From: Alphaproteobacteria bacterium | GTDB lineage: Bacteria > Pseudomonadota > Alphaproteobacteria > Sphingomonadales > Sphingomonadaceae | Direction: 5' to 3' | Assembly (NCBI GenBank): GCA_018970445.1 | Contig: JAGWWF010000004.1 | Span: 106,425-170,424 of the forward strand | Length of the DNA: 64,000 nucleotides | Part shown: piece after piece, positions 18,686-28,598 of the stretch | Numbering within the stretch: position 1 is the stretch's first letter | Layout of the letters: the number at the start of each line of letters is the position of its first letter | The notes under the pieces: generated by a model | The model's database searches: none | The model's input: the letters and a program-made list of their open reading frames with translations, nothing else | Told to the model about the DNA's origin: nothing | Position numbers and translations under genes: made by a program

Positions 18686-19552
18686 TCAGGGCCCCAGCGT
18701 CTTCAGCAGGAAATTGCTGGCATCGGCCAACACCGGTGCCTTGCCCCGGAACGGTTTCGACAGCGCCAGCAGGATGCCGATATGGCCGATATCGGGATAA
18801 AGGCGGGCTTCGGCGCGGCCGCCCAGATCGGTGATGGCATTGGCCAGCCGGCTGCTGTTGCGCGGCAGCACCGTGGTGTCGCCAGCGCCATGCAGCAACA
18901 GCAGCGGCGGGGCATCGCCGCGCGCGAAGTGGATCGGCTGGGTATCGGCCGGATCGGCGGCATTGCCCAGGGCCGCATCGGCCACGCCGCCGGGGGTGAA
19001 CGGCAGGAAATCATAGGGCCCGGCCAGTCCCACCGCGGCCCTGATGCGTGTCGCCACGCCCCAGCGCCGATCCAGCGCCAGCAGCAGGGCGATGTGCGCA
19101 CCGGCGCTGTGGCCCATCACGGCGATGCGCGCGGGATCGCCGCCATGGCCGGCGATATGGGCCGCCACCCAGTTCAGCGCGGCCGCGCCATCCTCCACAA
19201 AGGCCGGCCAGCGCACCTGCGGCACCAGCCGATAATCCGGCACCACCACCACAAGGCCGCGCGCCGCCAGTGCCCGTGCCGCAAAGCCATAGCCTTCGCG
19301 GCTGCCGCTGTTCCAGCTGCCGCCATAGAGGAACAGCACCACCGGCAACGGCCCCGCTGCCGCGCCGGCAGGGGCCCACACATCCAGCCGCTGGCGCGAA
19401 TCGGGGCCATAGGCGGCACCAGCAACCCGCCGCCGCACGCCGCCATCGCCGGGCGCCAGCCGGTTGATGCCGTTGAGCGCGCCCAATGGCGAGCAGGCCG
19501 CAGCCAGCGGCGCAAGTGCGGCAAGCCAAACCAGCGAACGGCGGCTCATCAT
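18686..19552 (-). CDS. Alpha/beta hydrolase, probable lipoprotein carboxylesterase
   Basis: The 288-residue product looks like a BD-FAE/carboxylesterase-type alpha/beta hydrolase. It has a hydrophobic leader ending in LAAAC (Cys20), which fits a lipoprotein signal, so it is probably anchored in the periplasm. The nucleophile elbow is GHSAGAH. The likely acid is in GAGDTTV and the histidine in DIGHIGI. The oxyanion-hole motif reads YGGSW rather than the usual HGGG. ATG at 19552 is chosen because longer frames begin with TTG. The substrate is unknown. It is divergent from the following 2Fe-2S gene. Confidence 0.75.
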   Translation of the reverse strand: MMSRRSLVWLAALAPLAAACSPLGALNGINRLAPGDGGVRRRVAGAAYGPDSRQRLDVWAPAGAAAGPLPVVLFLYGGSWNSGSREGYGFAARALAARGLVVVVPDYRLVPQVRWPAFVEDGAAALNWVAAHIAGHGGDPARIAVMGHSAGAHIALLLALDRRWGVATRIRAAVGLAGPYDFLPFTPGGVADAALGNAADPADTQPIHFARGDAPPLLLLHGAGDTTVLPRNSSRLANAITDLGGRAEARLYPDIGHIGILLALSKPFRGKAPVLADASNFLLKTLGP

Positions 19553-19657
19553 GCCGGGGCGATAGCCCGGACCGGCCAATCAGGCCAGCACGGCATTGAC
19601 AATGATTGCCGCACAGGCGGCGCACGGTTATGGTGGAATCGCACAGGAGGGCAGGCC

Positions 19658-20107
19658 ATGAAGCTGAACATCAACGGCAAGCTGGTTGAGGTGGCGGCCG
19701 ATCCCGACATGCCGCTGCTGTGGGCGCTGCGCGATCTACTGGGCCTGACCGGCACCAAGTTCGGCTGTGGTGCCGGTTTCTGCGGGGCCTGCACGGTGCA
19801 GCTGGACGGCGAACCGGTGCGCGGCTGCCAGACCCCGGTTTCCGCTGTGGGCACCGCCAGGATCACCACCATCGAAGGACTGTCGGCCAGCGCCTGGGGC
19901 CGCAAGCTGCAGGATGCCTGGGTGGCGCTGGATGTGCCGCAATGCGGTTATTGCCAGGCCGGGCAATTGCTGGCGGCCGAAGCCCTGCTGCGCGCCACCC
20001 CCAAGCCGACCGATGCCGATATCGATGCCGCGATGAGCGGCAATCTGTGCCGCTGCGCCACCTACACCCGCATCCGCGCTGCGATCAAACAGGCCGCTGC
20101 GGCATGA
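19658..20107 (+). CDS. 2Fe-2S subunit of a molybdenum hydroxylase (IorA-like)
   Basis: This 149-residue protein is the small electron-transfer subunit of a xanthine dehydrogenase/isoquinoline 1-oxidoreductase-type enzyme. The N-terminal plant-type ferredoxin domain has Cys37, Cys42, Cys45 and Cys57. The C-terminal four-helix domain holds the second cluster (CGYC and [10 protein letters not shown]). A strong ribosome-binding site (AGGAGG, 19645-19650) precedes ATG at 19658. It overlaps the first large subunit by ATGA. It has no signal peptide, as usual for a subunit exported together with its Tat-bearing partner. Confidence 0.9.
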   Translation: MKLNINGKLVEVAADPDMPLLWALRDLLGLTGTKFGCGAGFCGACTVQLDGEPVRGCQTPVSAVGTARITTIEGLSASAWGRKLQDAWVALDVPQCGYCQAGQLLAAEALLRATPKPTDADIDAAMSGNLCRCATYTRIRAAIKQAAAA

Positions 20108-22332
20108 GGCTGAACCGCCGCGCCGTGCTGCGGGCCGGCGTGCTGGCTGGCGGCGGGCTGTCGCTGGGTTGGCAGCTGGGCCCGGCGCGCGCCGCCGCGC
20201 CGGGCGTGCTTTCCGCCTTTGTCGAGATTGCCGCCGATGGCGCCATCCGGATCACCGCCCACCAGCCCGAAATCGGCCAGGGCGTGAAGACCAGCTTCCC
20301 GATGATGATCGCCGAGGAACTGGATGTCGATTGGGCGCAGGTGCATGTGGTGCAGGCGCAGGGCATCCGCGAACTCTATGGCGTGCAGCTGGCCGGCGGG
20401 TCTTCGGCCACGCCAACCCAGTTTGAACGCATGCGCCGGCTGGGTGCCGCCGCCCGCGCCATGCTGGTGGAGGCTGCCGCCCGGGCGTGGGGCGTGCCGG
20501 CGGCGCAGATCACCACCGGCAGCGCCATGCTGCACCACACGGCCAGCGGCCGCAGCGCGCGTTATGCCGACATGGCGGCTGCGGCATCGGCCCTGCCCGC
20601 CCCCATGCCCGAAACCCTGGCCCTGAAAGACCCGGCAGCGTTCCGCATCCTGGGCAAGCGCATCCCCGGCGTGGACAATCGCGCCGTCGTCACCGGCGCG
20701 CCCCTGTTCGGCATCGATGCCCGCCCGCCCGGCGTGATGCACGCCGCCTTTGCCAAATCGCCGGTGTTCGGCGGCAAGCTGAAAAGCGCCAACAGAGCCG
20801 CCGCGCTGGCGGTGCCGGGCGTGAAGGCGCTGTTCGACATTGCCGAACGCCGCGACCTGAAGACCCAGATCGACGTGGGCCTGCCCGGCATCGAGGTGTT
20901 GCCGCAGGGCATTGCAGTGATCGCCACCAACACCTGGGCGGCGTTGCGCGGCCGCGATGCGCTGGCCTGTCAATGGGAGGGCGGCGATGCCGCCTTTCAA
21001 TCGAGCGCCGCGTGGGAGGCCGCCGCCGCAAAGGCCTGGCGCGATGGCCCGCAGAAGCCCGGCACCATCAATCATGGCGATGCACTGGCGAAGCTGGCCG
21101 GAGCCGCCCGCCGCGTGAAGGCCGATTACAGTTACCCCTTTCTTGCCCACGCCGCGCTGGAACCGATCAACGCCACCGCCGAGGTGAAGGACGGCAAGGC
21201 CACGCTGTGGCTTTCAACGCAGACGCCGGAGGATGCGCGGCGCATGGTGGCGCTGGCGCTGGGCCTGAAGCCGCAGGATGTCACCATCCATCTGATGCGA
21301 TCGGGCGGCGGCTTTGGCCGGCGGCTGATGAACGATTTCGCCGTGGAAGCCGCGGTGATCGCCCGGGCCGCCGGCGTGCCGGTGAAGCTGACCTGGGATC
21401 GCGCCCAGGATTTCGCCCACGACTGGCTGCGCCCCGGCGGCTGGCACCGGCTGGAAGCCGGGCTGGATGCCAGGGGCGACATCATCGCCTGGCACGATCA
21501 TTTCATCAGCTTTGGCCGCAATGGCACGCTGGACCCGCCGGCGGCGATCGATGCCTCGCTGTTTCCGGCCGGCGTGATCCGCGATTATCGCGCCGATGTG
21601 ACGGTGCTGCCGCTGGCCTCCACCCTGGGCTGGCTGCGCGCGCCGATCAACAACGCCTTTGCCTTTGTCACCCAGGGCTTCATCGATGAATGCGCCCATG
21701 CCTGCGGGCGTGACGCGCTGGATTATCGCCGCGCCCTGCTGGGGCCGCCACGCGCCATCCCCATTGCCGAGGAGTTCAGCGGCGAGACCGCCGCCGATGC
21801 CAAGGGCACCCCCTATCACACCGGGCGCATGCGCGGCGTGCTGGATCGCGCCGCCGCCATGGCCGGCTGGGGCCGCACCTTGCCGGCGCGCACCGGCATG
21901 GGCATCGCCTTTCACTTCAGCCATCTGGGCTATTTCGCCAATGTGGTGGAAGCCAGCGTTGCCGCCGATGGCAGTGTGAAGCTGCACAAGATCTGGGTGG
22001 CGGCCGATGTCGGCCGCCAGATCGTCAATCTGTCGGGCGCGGAAAACCAGGTGCAGGGCAGCGTGATCGATGCGCTGGGGGCCGCCATGGGCCAACGCAT
22101 CAGCTTTGCCGATGGTGCGGTGGAACAGCGCAACTATGGCGATTTTCCGCTGGCCCGCATGAACGATGCGCCGCCGGTGGCGGTGGAATTTCTGGCCACC
22201 GATTTTCCCACCACCGGCCTTGGCGAACCCGCCTATCCCAGCCTGGCGCCGGCCCTGGCCGGGGCGATCTTCCAGGCCACGGGCAAGCGCCTGCGCCAGT
22301 TGCCGTTCGATACCAGCCAATTGACTGCGTGA
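20104..22332 (+). CDS. Molybdopterin-binding large subunit 1 (IorB-like)
   Basis: This is a 742-residue aldehyde/isoquinoline oxidoreductase-type catalytic subunit. A twin-arginine leader ([16 protein letters not shown]) indicates Tat export to the periplasm. The pterin-cofactor motif GGGFGRR is present in [15 protein letters not shown], and the catalytic glutamate motif appears as [10 protein letters not shown] near the C-terminus. It lies directly after the 2Fe-2S subunit (ATGA overlap) and six bases before a full-length paralogue. The substrate cannot be deduced; aldehydes or N-heterocycles are typical for the family. Confidence 0.88.
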   Translation: MRLNRRAVLRAGVLAGGGLSLGWQLGPARAAAPGVLSAFVEIAADGAIRITAHQPEIGQGVKTSFPMMIAEELDVDWAQVHVVQAQGIRELYGVQLAGGSSATPTQFERMRRLGAAARAMLVEAAARAWGVPAAQITTGSAMLHHTASGRSARYADMAAAASALPAPMPETLALKDPAAFRILGKRIPGVDNRAVVTGAPLFGIDARPPGVMHAAFAKSPVFGGKLKSANRAAALAVPGVKALFDIAERRDLKTQIDVGLPGIEVLPQGIAVIATNTWAALRGRDALACQWEGGDAAFQSSAAWEAAAAKAWRDGPQKPGTINHGDALAKLAGAARRVKADYSYPFLAHAALEPINATAEVKDGKATLWLSTQTPEDARRMVALALGLKPQDVTIHLMRSGGGFGRRLMNDFAVEAAVIARAAGVPVKLTWDRAQDFAHDWLRPGGWHRLEAGLDARGDIIAWHDHFISFGRNGTLDPPAAIDASLFPAGVIRDYRADVTVLPLASTLGWLRAPINNAFAFVTQGFIDECAHACGRDALDYRRALLGPPRAIPIAEEFSGETAADAKGTPYHTGRMRGVLDRAAAMAGWGRTLPARTGMGIAFHFSHLGYFANVVEASVAADGSVKLHKIWVAADVGRQIVNLSGAENQVQGSVIDALGAAMGQRISFADGAVEQRNYGDFPLARMNDAPPVAVEFLATDFPTTGLGEPAYPSLAPALAGAIFQATGKRLRQLPFDTSQLTA

Positions 22333-22338
22333 GGCCGT

Positions 22339-24501
22339 ATGACCGTGTCGATCAGCCGCCGCAATTTCCTGTTTGCCAGCGCCGCCGTGGGCGGCGGCCT
22401 GTATCTGGGCCTGTCGCCCGAACCGGCCGGCGCCGCCGAAGCCGGGCAGCTGAACGCCTGGGTGGTGATCCCGGCCACCGGGCGCATCCGCATCATGGCC
22501 AGCAACCCCGAAGTGGGCCAGGGCATCCGCACCAGCCTGCCGATGGTGATTGCCGAGGAACTGGATGCCGATTGGGGCGCGGTGGAGATCGTGCCGACCA
22601 TCGCCGATGCCAAGGCCTATGGCCGGCAGGTGGCGGGCGGCAGCCAGGCGATGCCCACCCATTACGAGAACATGCGCCGCATCGGGGCAGCCGCCCGCGC
22701 CATGATCCTGGATGCCGCCGCCGCCGCCTGGGGCGTGCCGCTGGCCGAACTGAAGACCGACCGGGGCCAGGTGATCCACGGCCAGCGCCGCGCGCCCTAT
22801 GGCCAGTTTGCCGCCGCCGCCAGCGCCCTGCCCGCCCCTGATCCGGCCAGGGTTGCAGTGAAGGACCCGAAGGATTTCCGCCTGATCGGCAGCTTCCAGC
22901 CCGGCGTGAACAACCGCGCCATCGTGTCGGGCCGGCAGGATTATGGCATTGATGCCGTGGTGCCGGGGATGATCCATGCCGCCTTCCACAAGAGCGGCGT
23001 GCAGCGCGCCACGGTGAAATCGGCCAATCTGGATGCGGTGAAGGCAATGCCGGGCGTGCGCGATGCCTTCATCGTGCCGGCCAGCGACGAATATGAAGGG
23101 CTGCTGGGCGGCGTGGCCATCCTGGCCGACACCACATGGCACGCCGCCCGCGCCCGCAATGCCCTGCAGGTGGAATGGAACGACAGCCCGGCCGCCTTCC
23201 AGTCCAGCGCGGCCTGGGCCAGCCAGGCGACGCAGGCCAAAGGCAAGCCGCCGGCCCTTGCCGTGCACGCCGCCGGCGATGTGCCCGCCGCCATGGCCGG
23301 GGCAGCCAAGCGGCTGGCCGCCACCTATGAATATCCCTTCATTCCGCATCTGCCGCTGGAACCGATCAACTGCACCGCGCGGGTGACGGGCGACAGGGTG
23401 GAAATCTGGGCGCCCACGCAGAACCCGGAACCCGGCCGCGCGGCGGTGGCCAAGACGCTGGGCGTGCCGCCGGAAAACATCACCATCCACATGATGCGCG
23501 TGGGCGGCGGCTTTGGCCGGCGATTGCAGAATGATTATATGGTGGAAGCCGCGCAGATCGCGCGGATGGCCGGCCGCCCGGTGAAGCTGACCTGGACGCG
23601 CGAAGATGATGTGACCCAGGATTTCCTGCGCCCCGGCGGCTGGCACCATCTGGAAGCCGGGCTGGATGCCGCCGGCCGCTGCATCGCGTGGGACAATCAT
23701 TTCATCAGCTTTGGCCGCGATGGCAAGTTCGCCCGCGCCGCCGGCATTGCGCCCAGCGATTTCCCCGCCGGCATGGTCGATCATTTCCGGCTGGGTGCCA
23801 CGGTACTGCCGCTGATCCACACCACCGGTTTCCTGCGCGCGCCCGGCAACAACGCCTTCGGCTTTGTCACCCAGGGCTTCATCGATGAACTGGCCCATGC
23901 AGCCGGCAAGGACCCGCTGGTGTTTCGCCGCGAATTACTGGGGGCCGCACGCATCATCGGCGATCCCAGCAGCCGCGGCAGCTACAACACCGGGCGGATG
24001 CGCGCCGTGCTCGACAAGGCCGCCGCCATGGCCGGCTGGGGCCGCAAGCTGGCCCCGCGCACCGGGTTGGGCATTGCCTTCCATTTCAGCCACCTGGGCT
24101 ATTTTGCCAATGTGATCGAAGCCAGCGTGGCCCGCGATGGCACGGTGAAGGTGCACCATGTGTGGGTGGCCGGCGATGTGGGCCGCCAGATCGTCAATCC
24201 GGCCGGGGCGATCAACCAGGTGCAGGGCAGTGTGCTGGATGCGCTGAACGCCTGCCGCAACCATGCTGTCACCTTTGCCGATGGTGCCATCGAACAACGC
24301 AATTTCGGCGATCTGCCGCTGCTGCGCATGGACGAAGCGGTGCCGATCGATGTGGCATTCCTGACGCCCGATTACGCCGTCACCGGCCTTGGCGAACCCG
24401 CCTATCCGGCCGTCGCCCCGGCGCTGGCCAATGCGATCTTTGCTGCCACCGGCGTGCGCCTGCGCAAGCTGCCGTTCGATTTTTCCGCCCTGAAAGCCTG
24501 A
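22339..24501 (+). CDS. Molybdopterin-binding large subunit 2 (IorB-like paralogue)
   Basis: This 720-residue protein is a tandem paralogue of the preceding gene. It has a classic Tat leader (SISRRNFLFASAAVGGG), the cofactor motif [13 protein letters not shown] and the catalytic motif [10 protein letters not shown]. Both copies look catalytically intact, yet only one 2Fe-2S subunit is encoded nearby. The two could act as alternative catalytic subunits with different substrates sharing IorA, or as a heteromer; the sequence does not decide. A GTG-started DUF2490 gene follows two bases after the stop codon. Confidence 0.87.
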   Translation: MTVSISRRNFLFASAAVGGGLYLGLSPEPAGAAEAGQLNAWVVIPATGRIRIMASNPEVGQGIRTSLPMVIAEELDADWGAVEIVPTIADAKAYGRQVAGGSQAMPTHYENMRRIGAAARAMILDAAAAAWGVPLAELKTDRGQVIHGQRRAPYGQFAAAASALPAPDPARVAVKDPKDFRLIGSFQPGVNNRAIVSGRQDYGIDAVVPGMIHAAFHKSGVQRATVKSANLDAVKAMPGVRDAFIVPASDEYEGLLGGVAILADTTWHAARARNALQVEWNDSPAAFQSSAAWASQATQAKGKPPALAVHAAGDVPAAMAGAAKRLAATYEYPFIPHLPLEPINCTARVTGDRVEIWAPTQNPEPGRAAVAKTLGVPPENITIHMMRVGGGFGRRLQNDYMVEAAQIARMAGRPVKLTWTREDDVTQDFLRPGGWHHLEAGLDAAGRCIAWDNHFISFGRDGKFARAAGIAPSDFPAGMVDHFRLGATVLPLIHTTGFLRAPGNNAFGFVTQGFIDELAHAAGKDPLVFRRELLGAARIIGDPSSRGSYNTGRMRAVLDKAAAMAGWGRKLAPRTGLGIAFHFSHLGYFANVIEASVARDGTVKVHHVWVAGDVGRQIVNPAGAINQVQGSVLDALNACRNHAVTFADGAIEQRNFGDLPLLRMDEAVPIDVAFLTPDYAVTGLGEPAYPAVAPALANAIFAATGVRLRKLPFDFSALKA

Positions 24502-24503
24502 AT

Positions 24504-25172
24504 GTGACCCGATTTGTTGCGGCGCTGGCGGCCGCGCTGCTGGCATGGCCGGCGCTGGCCCAGGATGTGCAAAGCTGGAACACGCTGCTGTTGCAGGGGC
24601 CGGTGGATGGCAAGCTGCTGCTGTGGGCGGAATTGCAGCCGCGCTTTACCAGCGATGTCAGCCGGCTGGGGCAATTGGTCGTGCGCGGGGCGGTGGGCGT
24701 GCGGCTGAAGCATGATATCGATCTGCACGCCGGCTATCATTACCAGCACAACAATCTTTCGCCCGGCATCCGCAGCGATGAACATCGCTTCTGGCAGCAA
24801 TTCATGGCCCCGGTGTTCCGGCGCGACAACGGCCATGCCCTGATCACCCGCTGGCGACTGGAAGAGCGGACGTTTGAAAATGCCCAGGATCTGGGCGTGC
24901 GGCTGCGCATCATGTGGCGCATGCAATTGCCGCTGCATGGCAAGGGCACCGCCGGCCCGCTGCTGATCAGCGAGACCTTCGTTGCCATGAACAGCACCGA
25001 TTGGGGCGCGCGGCGCGGGCTGGACCAGCAACGCAGCTTTGTCGGCTGGCTGCAACCGCTCAGCCCGCATCTCAACCTGGAGGCGGGTTACATGCACCAG
25101 CACCTCAACCGGCCCGGCCGCAACCCCGGCAACCATGTGTTGAGCCTGACGCTGAACCGCCGGCTGGGCTGA
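24504..25172 (+). CDS. DUF2490 family secreted protein
   Basis: The 222-residue product has a clear signal peptide (VTRFVAALAAALLAWPALAQ) followed by alternating hydrophobic and polar strands (LLLWAELQPRF, DLHAGYHYQHNN, HLNLEAGYMHQHLN). This fits an outer-membrane beta-barrel of the DUF2490 type. GTG at 24504 is the start that places the signal peptide at the N-terminus. The role of the family is not established. Its position right after the molybdenum hydroxylase genes suggests cotranscription. It converges on the cytochrome c gene with five bases between them. Confidence 0.7.
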   Translation: MTRFVAALAAALLAWPALAQDVQSWNTLLLQGPVDGKLLLWAELQPRFTSDVSRLGQLVVRGAVGVRLKHDIDLHAGYHYQHNNLSPGIRSDEHRFWQQFMAPVFRRDNGHALITRWRLEERTFENAQDLGVRLRIMWRMQLPLHGKGTAGPLLISETFVAMNSTDWGARRGLDQQRSFVGWLQPLSPHLNLEAGYMHQHLNRPGRNPGNHVLSLTLNRRLG

Positions 25173-25177
25173 AGCCG

Positions 25178-25543
25178 TTATTTCAGGGTTTTCAGATAGG
25201 CGATCATGTCGGCCCGGCGCCTGGCATCGGGGATGCCGGCAAAGGCCATGCGGGTGCCCGGCGCCCAGGCCGCCGGCCGGGTGAGCCAGGCGTTGAGATT
25301 GGCATCGGTCCAGTTGCCGGTGCGGCGCTTGAGCGCGGCTGAATAGTTGAAGCCGGCCACGCCGGCGATGCGCCGGCCGGCCACACCGGCCAGGGATGGC
25401 CCGATGCGGTTCTGGCCGCGCACCACGCTGTGGCAGGCGCGGCACTGGGCAAAGGCCTTTTCGCCGGCCTTGGCATCCTGCGCGGCGGCCGGGGCCGCGA
25501 TCAGGCCGGCGGCCAGCGCCAGCAGGGGAAACAGTGTCTTCAT
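25178..25543 (-). CDS. Periplasmic class I cytochrome c
   Basis: The 121-residue product has a signal peptide (MKTLFPLLALAAGLIAAPAAAQ) and one haem-binding motif CRACH near the start of the mature protein. It then resembles mitochondrial-type cytochrome c (RIGPSLAGVAGRRIAG, FNYSAALKRRTGNW), with the distal methionine probably in GTRMAFAGI. A good ribosome-binding site (AAGGAGG on the reverse strand) precedes ATG at 25543. It is the last gene of a five-gene reverse run that starts with an ABC exporter. Confidence 0.88.
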   Translation of the reverse strand: MKTLFPLLALAAGLIAAPAAAQDAKAGEKAFAQCRACHSVVRGQNRIGPSLAGVAGRRIAGVAGFNYSAALKRRTGNWTDANLNAWLTRPAAWAPGTRMAFAGIPDARRRADMIAYLKTLK

Positions 25544-25565
25544 CGGTCTTGCCTCCTTGCCAGGA

Positions 25566-26039
25566 TCAATGGTTGTGAGCGGCGGCGGCGATGGCCTCCA
25601 CCTTGAACTGGACGGTGATGCGGCCGGCCTTTTCAAACAGCAGCTGCACCGGGATCATGCGGCCGGCGGGCATGTCGCCCTTCAGCCCGATGAACATCAC
25701 GTGCAGGCCGCCGGGCGCAAACGCCACGCGGCCGCCGGCCGGCACCGGCACGCCGCCGGCCTGTGCCCGCATCTGCATCACCGCCCCGTGCGCGATGGTG
25801 CCGTGCAGATCAGACCGGTTGGCCGCGGCCGTGGTCACCGCGATCAGGCGATCATCCACCCGGCCGCTGTTGCTGATCGCCAGATAGCCGGCCCCGGTTT
25901 TCGATACCGGGCTGGCCACGCGCAGCACCGGATGGGTGATGCGCAGCGCCCCCAGCCGATACTCATGGGCAGCCGCCGCGCCGGGCGAGACAAGCGCTGC
26001 GGCCAGCACAAGGCGAAGGGAAAGGCGCATGAGCCGCAT
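25566..26039 (-). CDS. PCu(A)C-type periplasmic copper chaperone
   Basis: The 157-residue protein has a signal peptide and a PCu(A)C domain. The copper-ligand pattern of histidines and methionines is visible in HGTIAHGAVMQMR and GGLHVMFIGLK, and the C-terminus is histidine-bearing (AAAHNH). Such proteins deliver Cu(I) to Cu(A) or Cu(B) of haem-copper oxidases. No oxidase gene is nearby; the neighbours are a TolC-like protein, with which it shares a TGATG junction, and a cytochrome c. This unusual company leaves its partner open. Confidence 0.82.
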   Translation of the reverse strand: MRLMRLSLRLVLAAALVSPGAAAAHEYRLGALRITHPVLRVASPVSKTGAGYLAISNSGRVDDRLIAVTTAAANRSDLHGTIAHGAVMQMRAQAGGVPVPAGGRVAFAPGGLHVMFIGLKGDMPAGRMIPVQLLFEKAGRITVQFKVEAIAAAAHNH

Positions 26040-27532
26040 CAGGCCCCGGCCAACCCCAGCGCCTTCAGATCGGCGGTGGCAGCGGCCAGATCGGCATGGG
26101 CGACAATCTGGCGGAAGGCGGCATCCAGCCGGCGCACCTGGGCATCGGCGGCGGCCTCTTCGCGCAGGTTGACCAGGAAGAAATCCGACGCGCCTTCCTG
26201 AAAGCGGCGGCGTTCGGCCCCGGCCATGGCCAGAGCACGATCCTGTTCGTCGATCGCGATGCCCAGCAGCCGCCGCGCCTGACGCGCCGCAATGCCCAGG
26301 CTGCCGATTTCCACCCTGATCTGATCCTCGATGAAGCGGCGGCGCTGGGCAAAGCCTTCGATATCGGCCTGGGTCTGGTTCAGCCGGCCGCGCGCGGCGC
26401 GCTGCTGGATCGGCACCGTCAGGGTGAGGCCCAGTTTCGATTCGGTGCCAGTATAGGCCCGCCCGGCCAGCCCGGCATCGCCAACATATTGATTCACCTC
26501 GGCCTTCAGATCAAGCCGAGGCAGGAAATTGTTGCGATCCAGCGCCAGCCGCTGCCGGGCCTGGGTGATGCGCACATCCACCAGCTTCAGATCGGGGCGA
26601 TTTTCCAGCGCCGCCATCACATCTTCGGCCACCGGCAACGGCGCCGGCAGGGCGCGCGGCAGCCGTTCCGCACCGGGCACCAGCGGGTTGCCATCACCAT
26701 CGCGCCAGAACAGCGAAAGATTGACAGCGGCCTGCTGCAACGCCTGTTCGGCCTGCACCACCAACGTCTGGCGGCGCAGGATATTCTGCTCATTCTCGGT
26801 CAACAATATTGCCGGGCGCAGGCCTTCGGCCACCTGGCGCTTGAACCCGGCCTGGCGATCCAGCGCCAGTTGCAGCAGGCCCTTGAACACCGCCACGCGC
26901 TGGCCGGCGATCACCCAGTTGTTCCAGGCGGTGATGGCGCGGGCCTGCACGCCAATGGCCACCAGCAGCCGATCATTGTCGGCCAGTTCGACATCGCCGG
27001 TCGCCAGTTGCCGGTTGAAGCGGCGATCATCAATCTGGCGATCGCGCAGAAGCGAAAACAGCGTGCCCACCGTGAGCCGGCCATAGCGCGCGGTGTTGTT
27101 GCTGGATTGCGAACTGGGAAAGCTGCCGCGGGCGATGTCATAGCCGGCATAGACATTGCCGCCATTGCTCGCCAGCGGTTGGAAAAGCCGCGCGCCCACT
27201 TCGGCCCCGTCGAAAAAGCCGGTGGGCCGGGCATCGAGATTGGCACTGAACAGCGTGTCGAACGCGCCTTCGGTGGAGAGCAGCCGGCCTTCGGCGCCGC
27301 GCACCCGTGCCAGCGCCTCCAGCACCTGCGGCGCGTAGAACCGGCTGTTGGCCAGCAGTTCGGGCAGCACCAGCGGCGCGGCCGCATCGGGCAGCGGCCG
27401 GGCGGCGTCGCGGGCATCGGCCTCCAGCGCCGGGCTGGCACCGGGCTTGCCGCGCGGCAGTTGCGCCGCGCCCGGCCCGGCCAGCGCCATCGCCGCCAGC
27501 AGCAGCAGCAGGAGCTTATTTCGCCTTGGCAT
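26039..27532 (-). CDS. TolC-family outer membrane channel protein
   Basis: The 497-residue protein has a signal peptide (NKLLLLLLAAMALAGPGAAQ) and two copies of the OEP/TolC repeat. These are long helices with alternating barrel strands, for example LDLKAEVNQYVGD and LGLTLTVPIQQRAARGRLNQ. It would form the outer-membrane exit duct for the upstream HlyD/ABC pair. The start overlaps the end of the HlyD gene by 17 bases, and its stop overlaps the copper chaperone start, so all are probably one operon. Confidence 0.85.
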   Translation of the reverse strand: MPRRNKLLLLLLAAMALAGPGAAQLPRGKPGASPALEADARDAARPLPDAAAPLVLPELLANSRFYAPQVLEALARVRGAEGRLLSTEGAFDTLFSANLDARPTGFFDGAEVGARLFQPLASNGGNVYAGYDIARGSFPSSQSSNNTARYGRLTVGTLFSLLRDRQIDDRRFNRQLATGDVELADNDRLLVAIGVQARAITAWNNWVIAGQRVAVFKGLLQLALDRQAGFKRQVAEGLRPAILLTENEQNILRRQTLVVQAEQALQQAAVNLSLFWRDGDGNPLVPGAERLPRALPAPLPVAEDVMAALENRPDLKLVDVRITQARQRLALDRNNFLPRLDLKAEVNQYVGDAGLAGRAYTGTESKLGLTLTVPIQQRAARGRLNQTQADIEGFAQRRRFIEDQIRVEIGSLGIAARQARRLLGIAIDEQDRALAMAGAERRRFQEGASDFFLVNLREEAAADAQVRRLDAAFRQIVAHADLAAATADLKALGLAGA

Positions 27533-28598
27533 CGTCGGTCTTGGCTTCGGCCTTCATCTGGCCATTTTCTGCCGGGCTGGCGCCGGGCCGGGTGAATTGC
27601 AGCGGGAAATCATTCAGCAGCCGCCACAGTTCGAACCAGATCGGCACGGTGTTCATCTGCACCCAGCCACGCACCTTGGCCCCCAGCCGCACCGAGCGTT
27701 CATCCGGCCAGGGATCGCGATCACCACTTTCGGTGACAAGCAGGCGGAACAGGCCATTGGGCGAGGCATTGAGATCGACCGCGGCGACCTGGCCATCGAA
27801 ATAGCCCTTGGCCACCGACGGCCAGCCCGAAAACTGGATCGCCGGCCAGCCTTCGAATTCCAGCCGCACCCGCCGGCCCACATGGATCAGCGGCACATCG
27901 CGGCCATCGACATAAAGCTCCACCACCCGGCGCGACTGTTCGGGCACGAAGGTGGCCAGCAGATCGCCCTGCTTGACGATGGTGGCGGTATCGATGCTGG
28001 CCACGCGCATGATGCGGCCGGCGCGCGGCGCGCGGATCATCTGTTCCGATTGGCGGCGCAGGTTCACATCGATCTTGTTGATCTCGGCGCGGGAGGAGGC
28101 GATCTTGGCGCGGAATTCCGCCACCTTGATCTGCGCCAGTTCCATGTCGCGCCGGGCGGCAAGGCCTTCGCCATACAGCGTCATCATCCGCTTCACATCA
28201 CGCTGGGCGGTGGCCATGGCGGCTTCGGTGGCGGCGATTTCCGCCACCTTCTGGGCGCGTTCCGCCCCCAGCCGCGACAGGAAATCGGGATCGATATCGA
28301 TCACGCGGGCGATCGGATCACCGGCCTGCACCCGCGCGCCATCGGTGACATACCAGCGATCCAGCCGGCCGGGCACCAGCGCGGTGATATTCTGTTGCCG
28401 GTCGCGCGGATCAAAGGCGATCACGCTGCCATTGCCCTGCGCCGTCTGCACCCACGGCACCAGCGTGACGAACAGAATGAAGCCGACAATGCCGATCAGC
28501 ACGATGCGGCCCACCACCCGCATCACCGGCGGTGGTTCCAGGCTGGCCAGGGTGCGAAAGGCGGCGGCGTGTCCGGCAAGACGATCACTGGCCATCAT
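27516..28598 (-). CDS. HlyD-family periplasmic adaptor
   Basis: The 360-residue protein is a membrane fusion protein. It has one N-terminal membrane segment (VGRIVLIGIVGFILFVTLVPW), a lipoyl-like beta domain (ITALVPGRLDRWYVTDGARV), and a coiled-coil hairpin. A second lipoyl half (IRAPRAGRIMRVASIDTATI) and a beta-barrel region follow. ATG codons at 28598 and 28595 are both plausible; both overlap the upstream ABC gene by 11-14 bases. It should bridge the inner-membrane ABC protein and the TolC-like channel. Confidence 0.85.
   Translation of the reverse strand: MMASDRLAGHAAAFRTLASLEPPPVMRVVGRIVLIGIVGFILFVTLVPWVQTAQGNGSVIAFDPRDRQQNITALVPGRLDRWYVTDGARVQAGDPIARVIDIDPDFLSRLGAERAQKVAEIAATEAAMATAQRDVKRMMTLYGEGLAARRDMELAQIKVAEFRAKIASSRAEINKIDVNLRRQSEQMIRAPRAGRIMRVASIDTATIVKQGDLLATFVPEQSRRVVELYVDGRDVPLIHVGRRVRLEFEGWPAIQFSGWPSVAKGYFDGQVAAVDLNASPNGLFRLLVTESGDRDPWPDERSVRLGAKVRGWVQMNTVPIWFELWRLLNDFPLQFTRPGASPAENGQMKAEAKTDDAKAK

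Noticed and set aside
19596..19611. TTGACAATGATTGCC as a promoter -35 box or Fur box upstream of the 2Fe-2S subunit gene
   Set aside because: The TTGACA hexamer is perfect, but no acceptable -10 lies 16-18 bases away. As a Fur box only one half matches, so neither reading is well supported.
18782..19657. In-frame upstream extension of the 2Fe-2S subunit gene, antisense to the hydrolase
   Set aside because: The extension has no ferredoxin-like sequence and is antisense to a well-supported gene. A strong ribosome-binding site (AGGAGG) marks the start at 19658.
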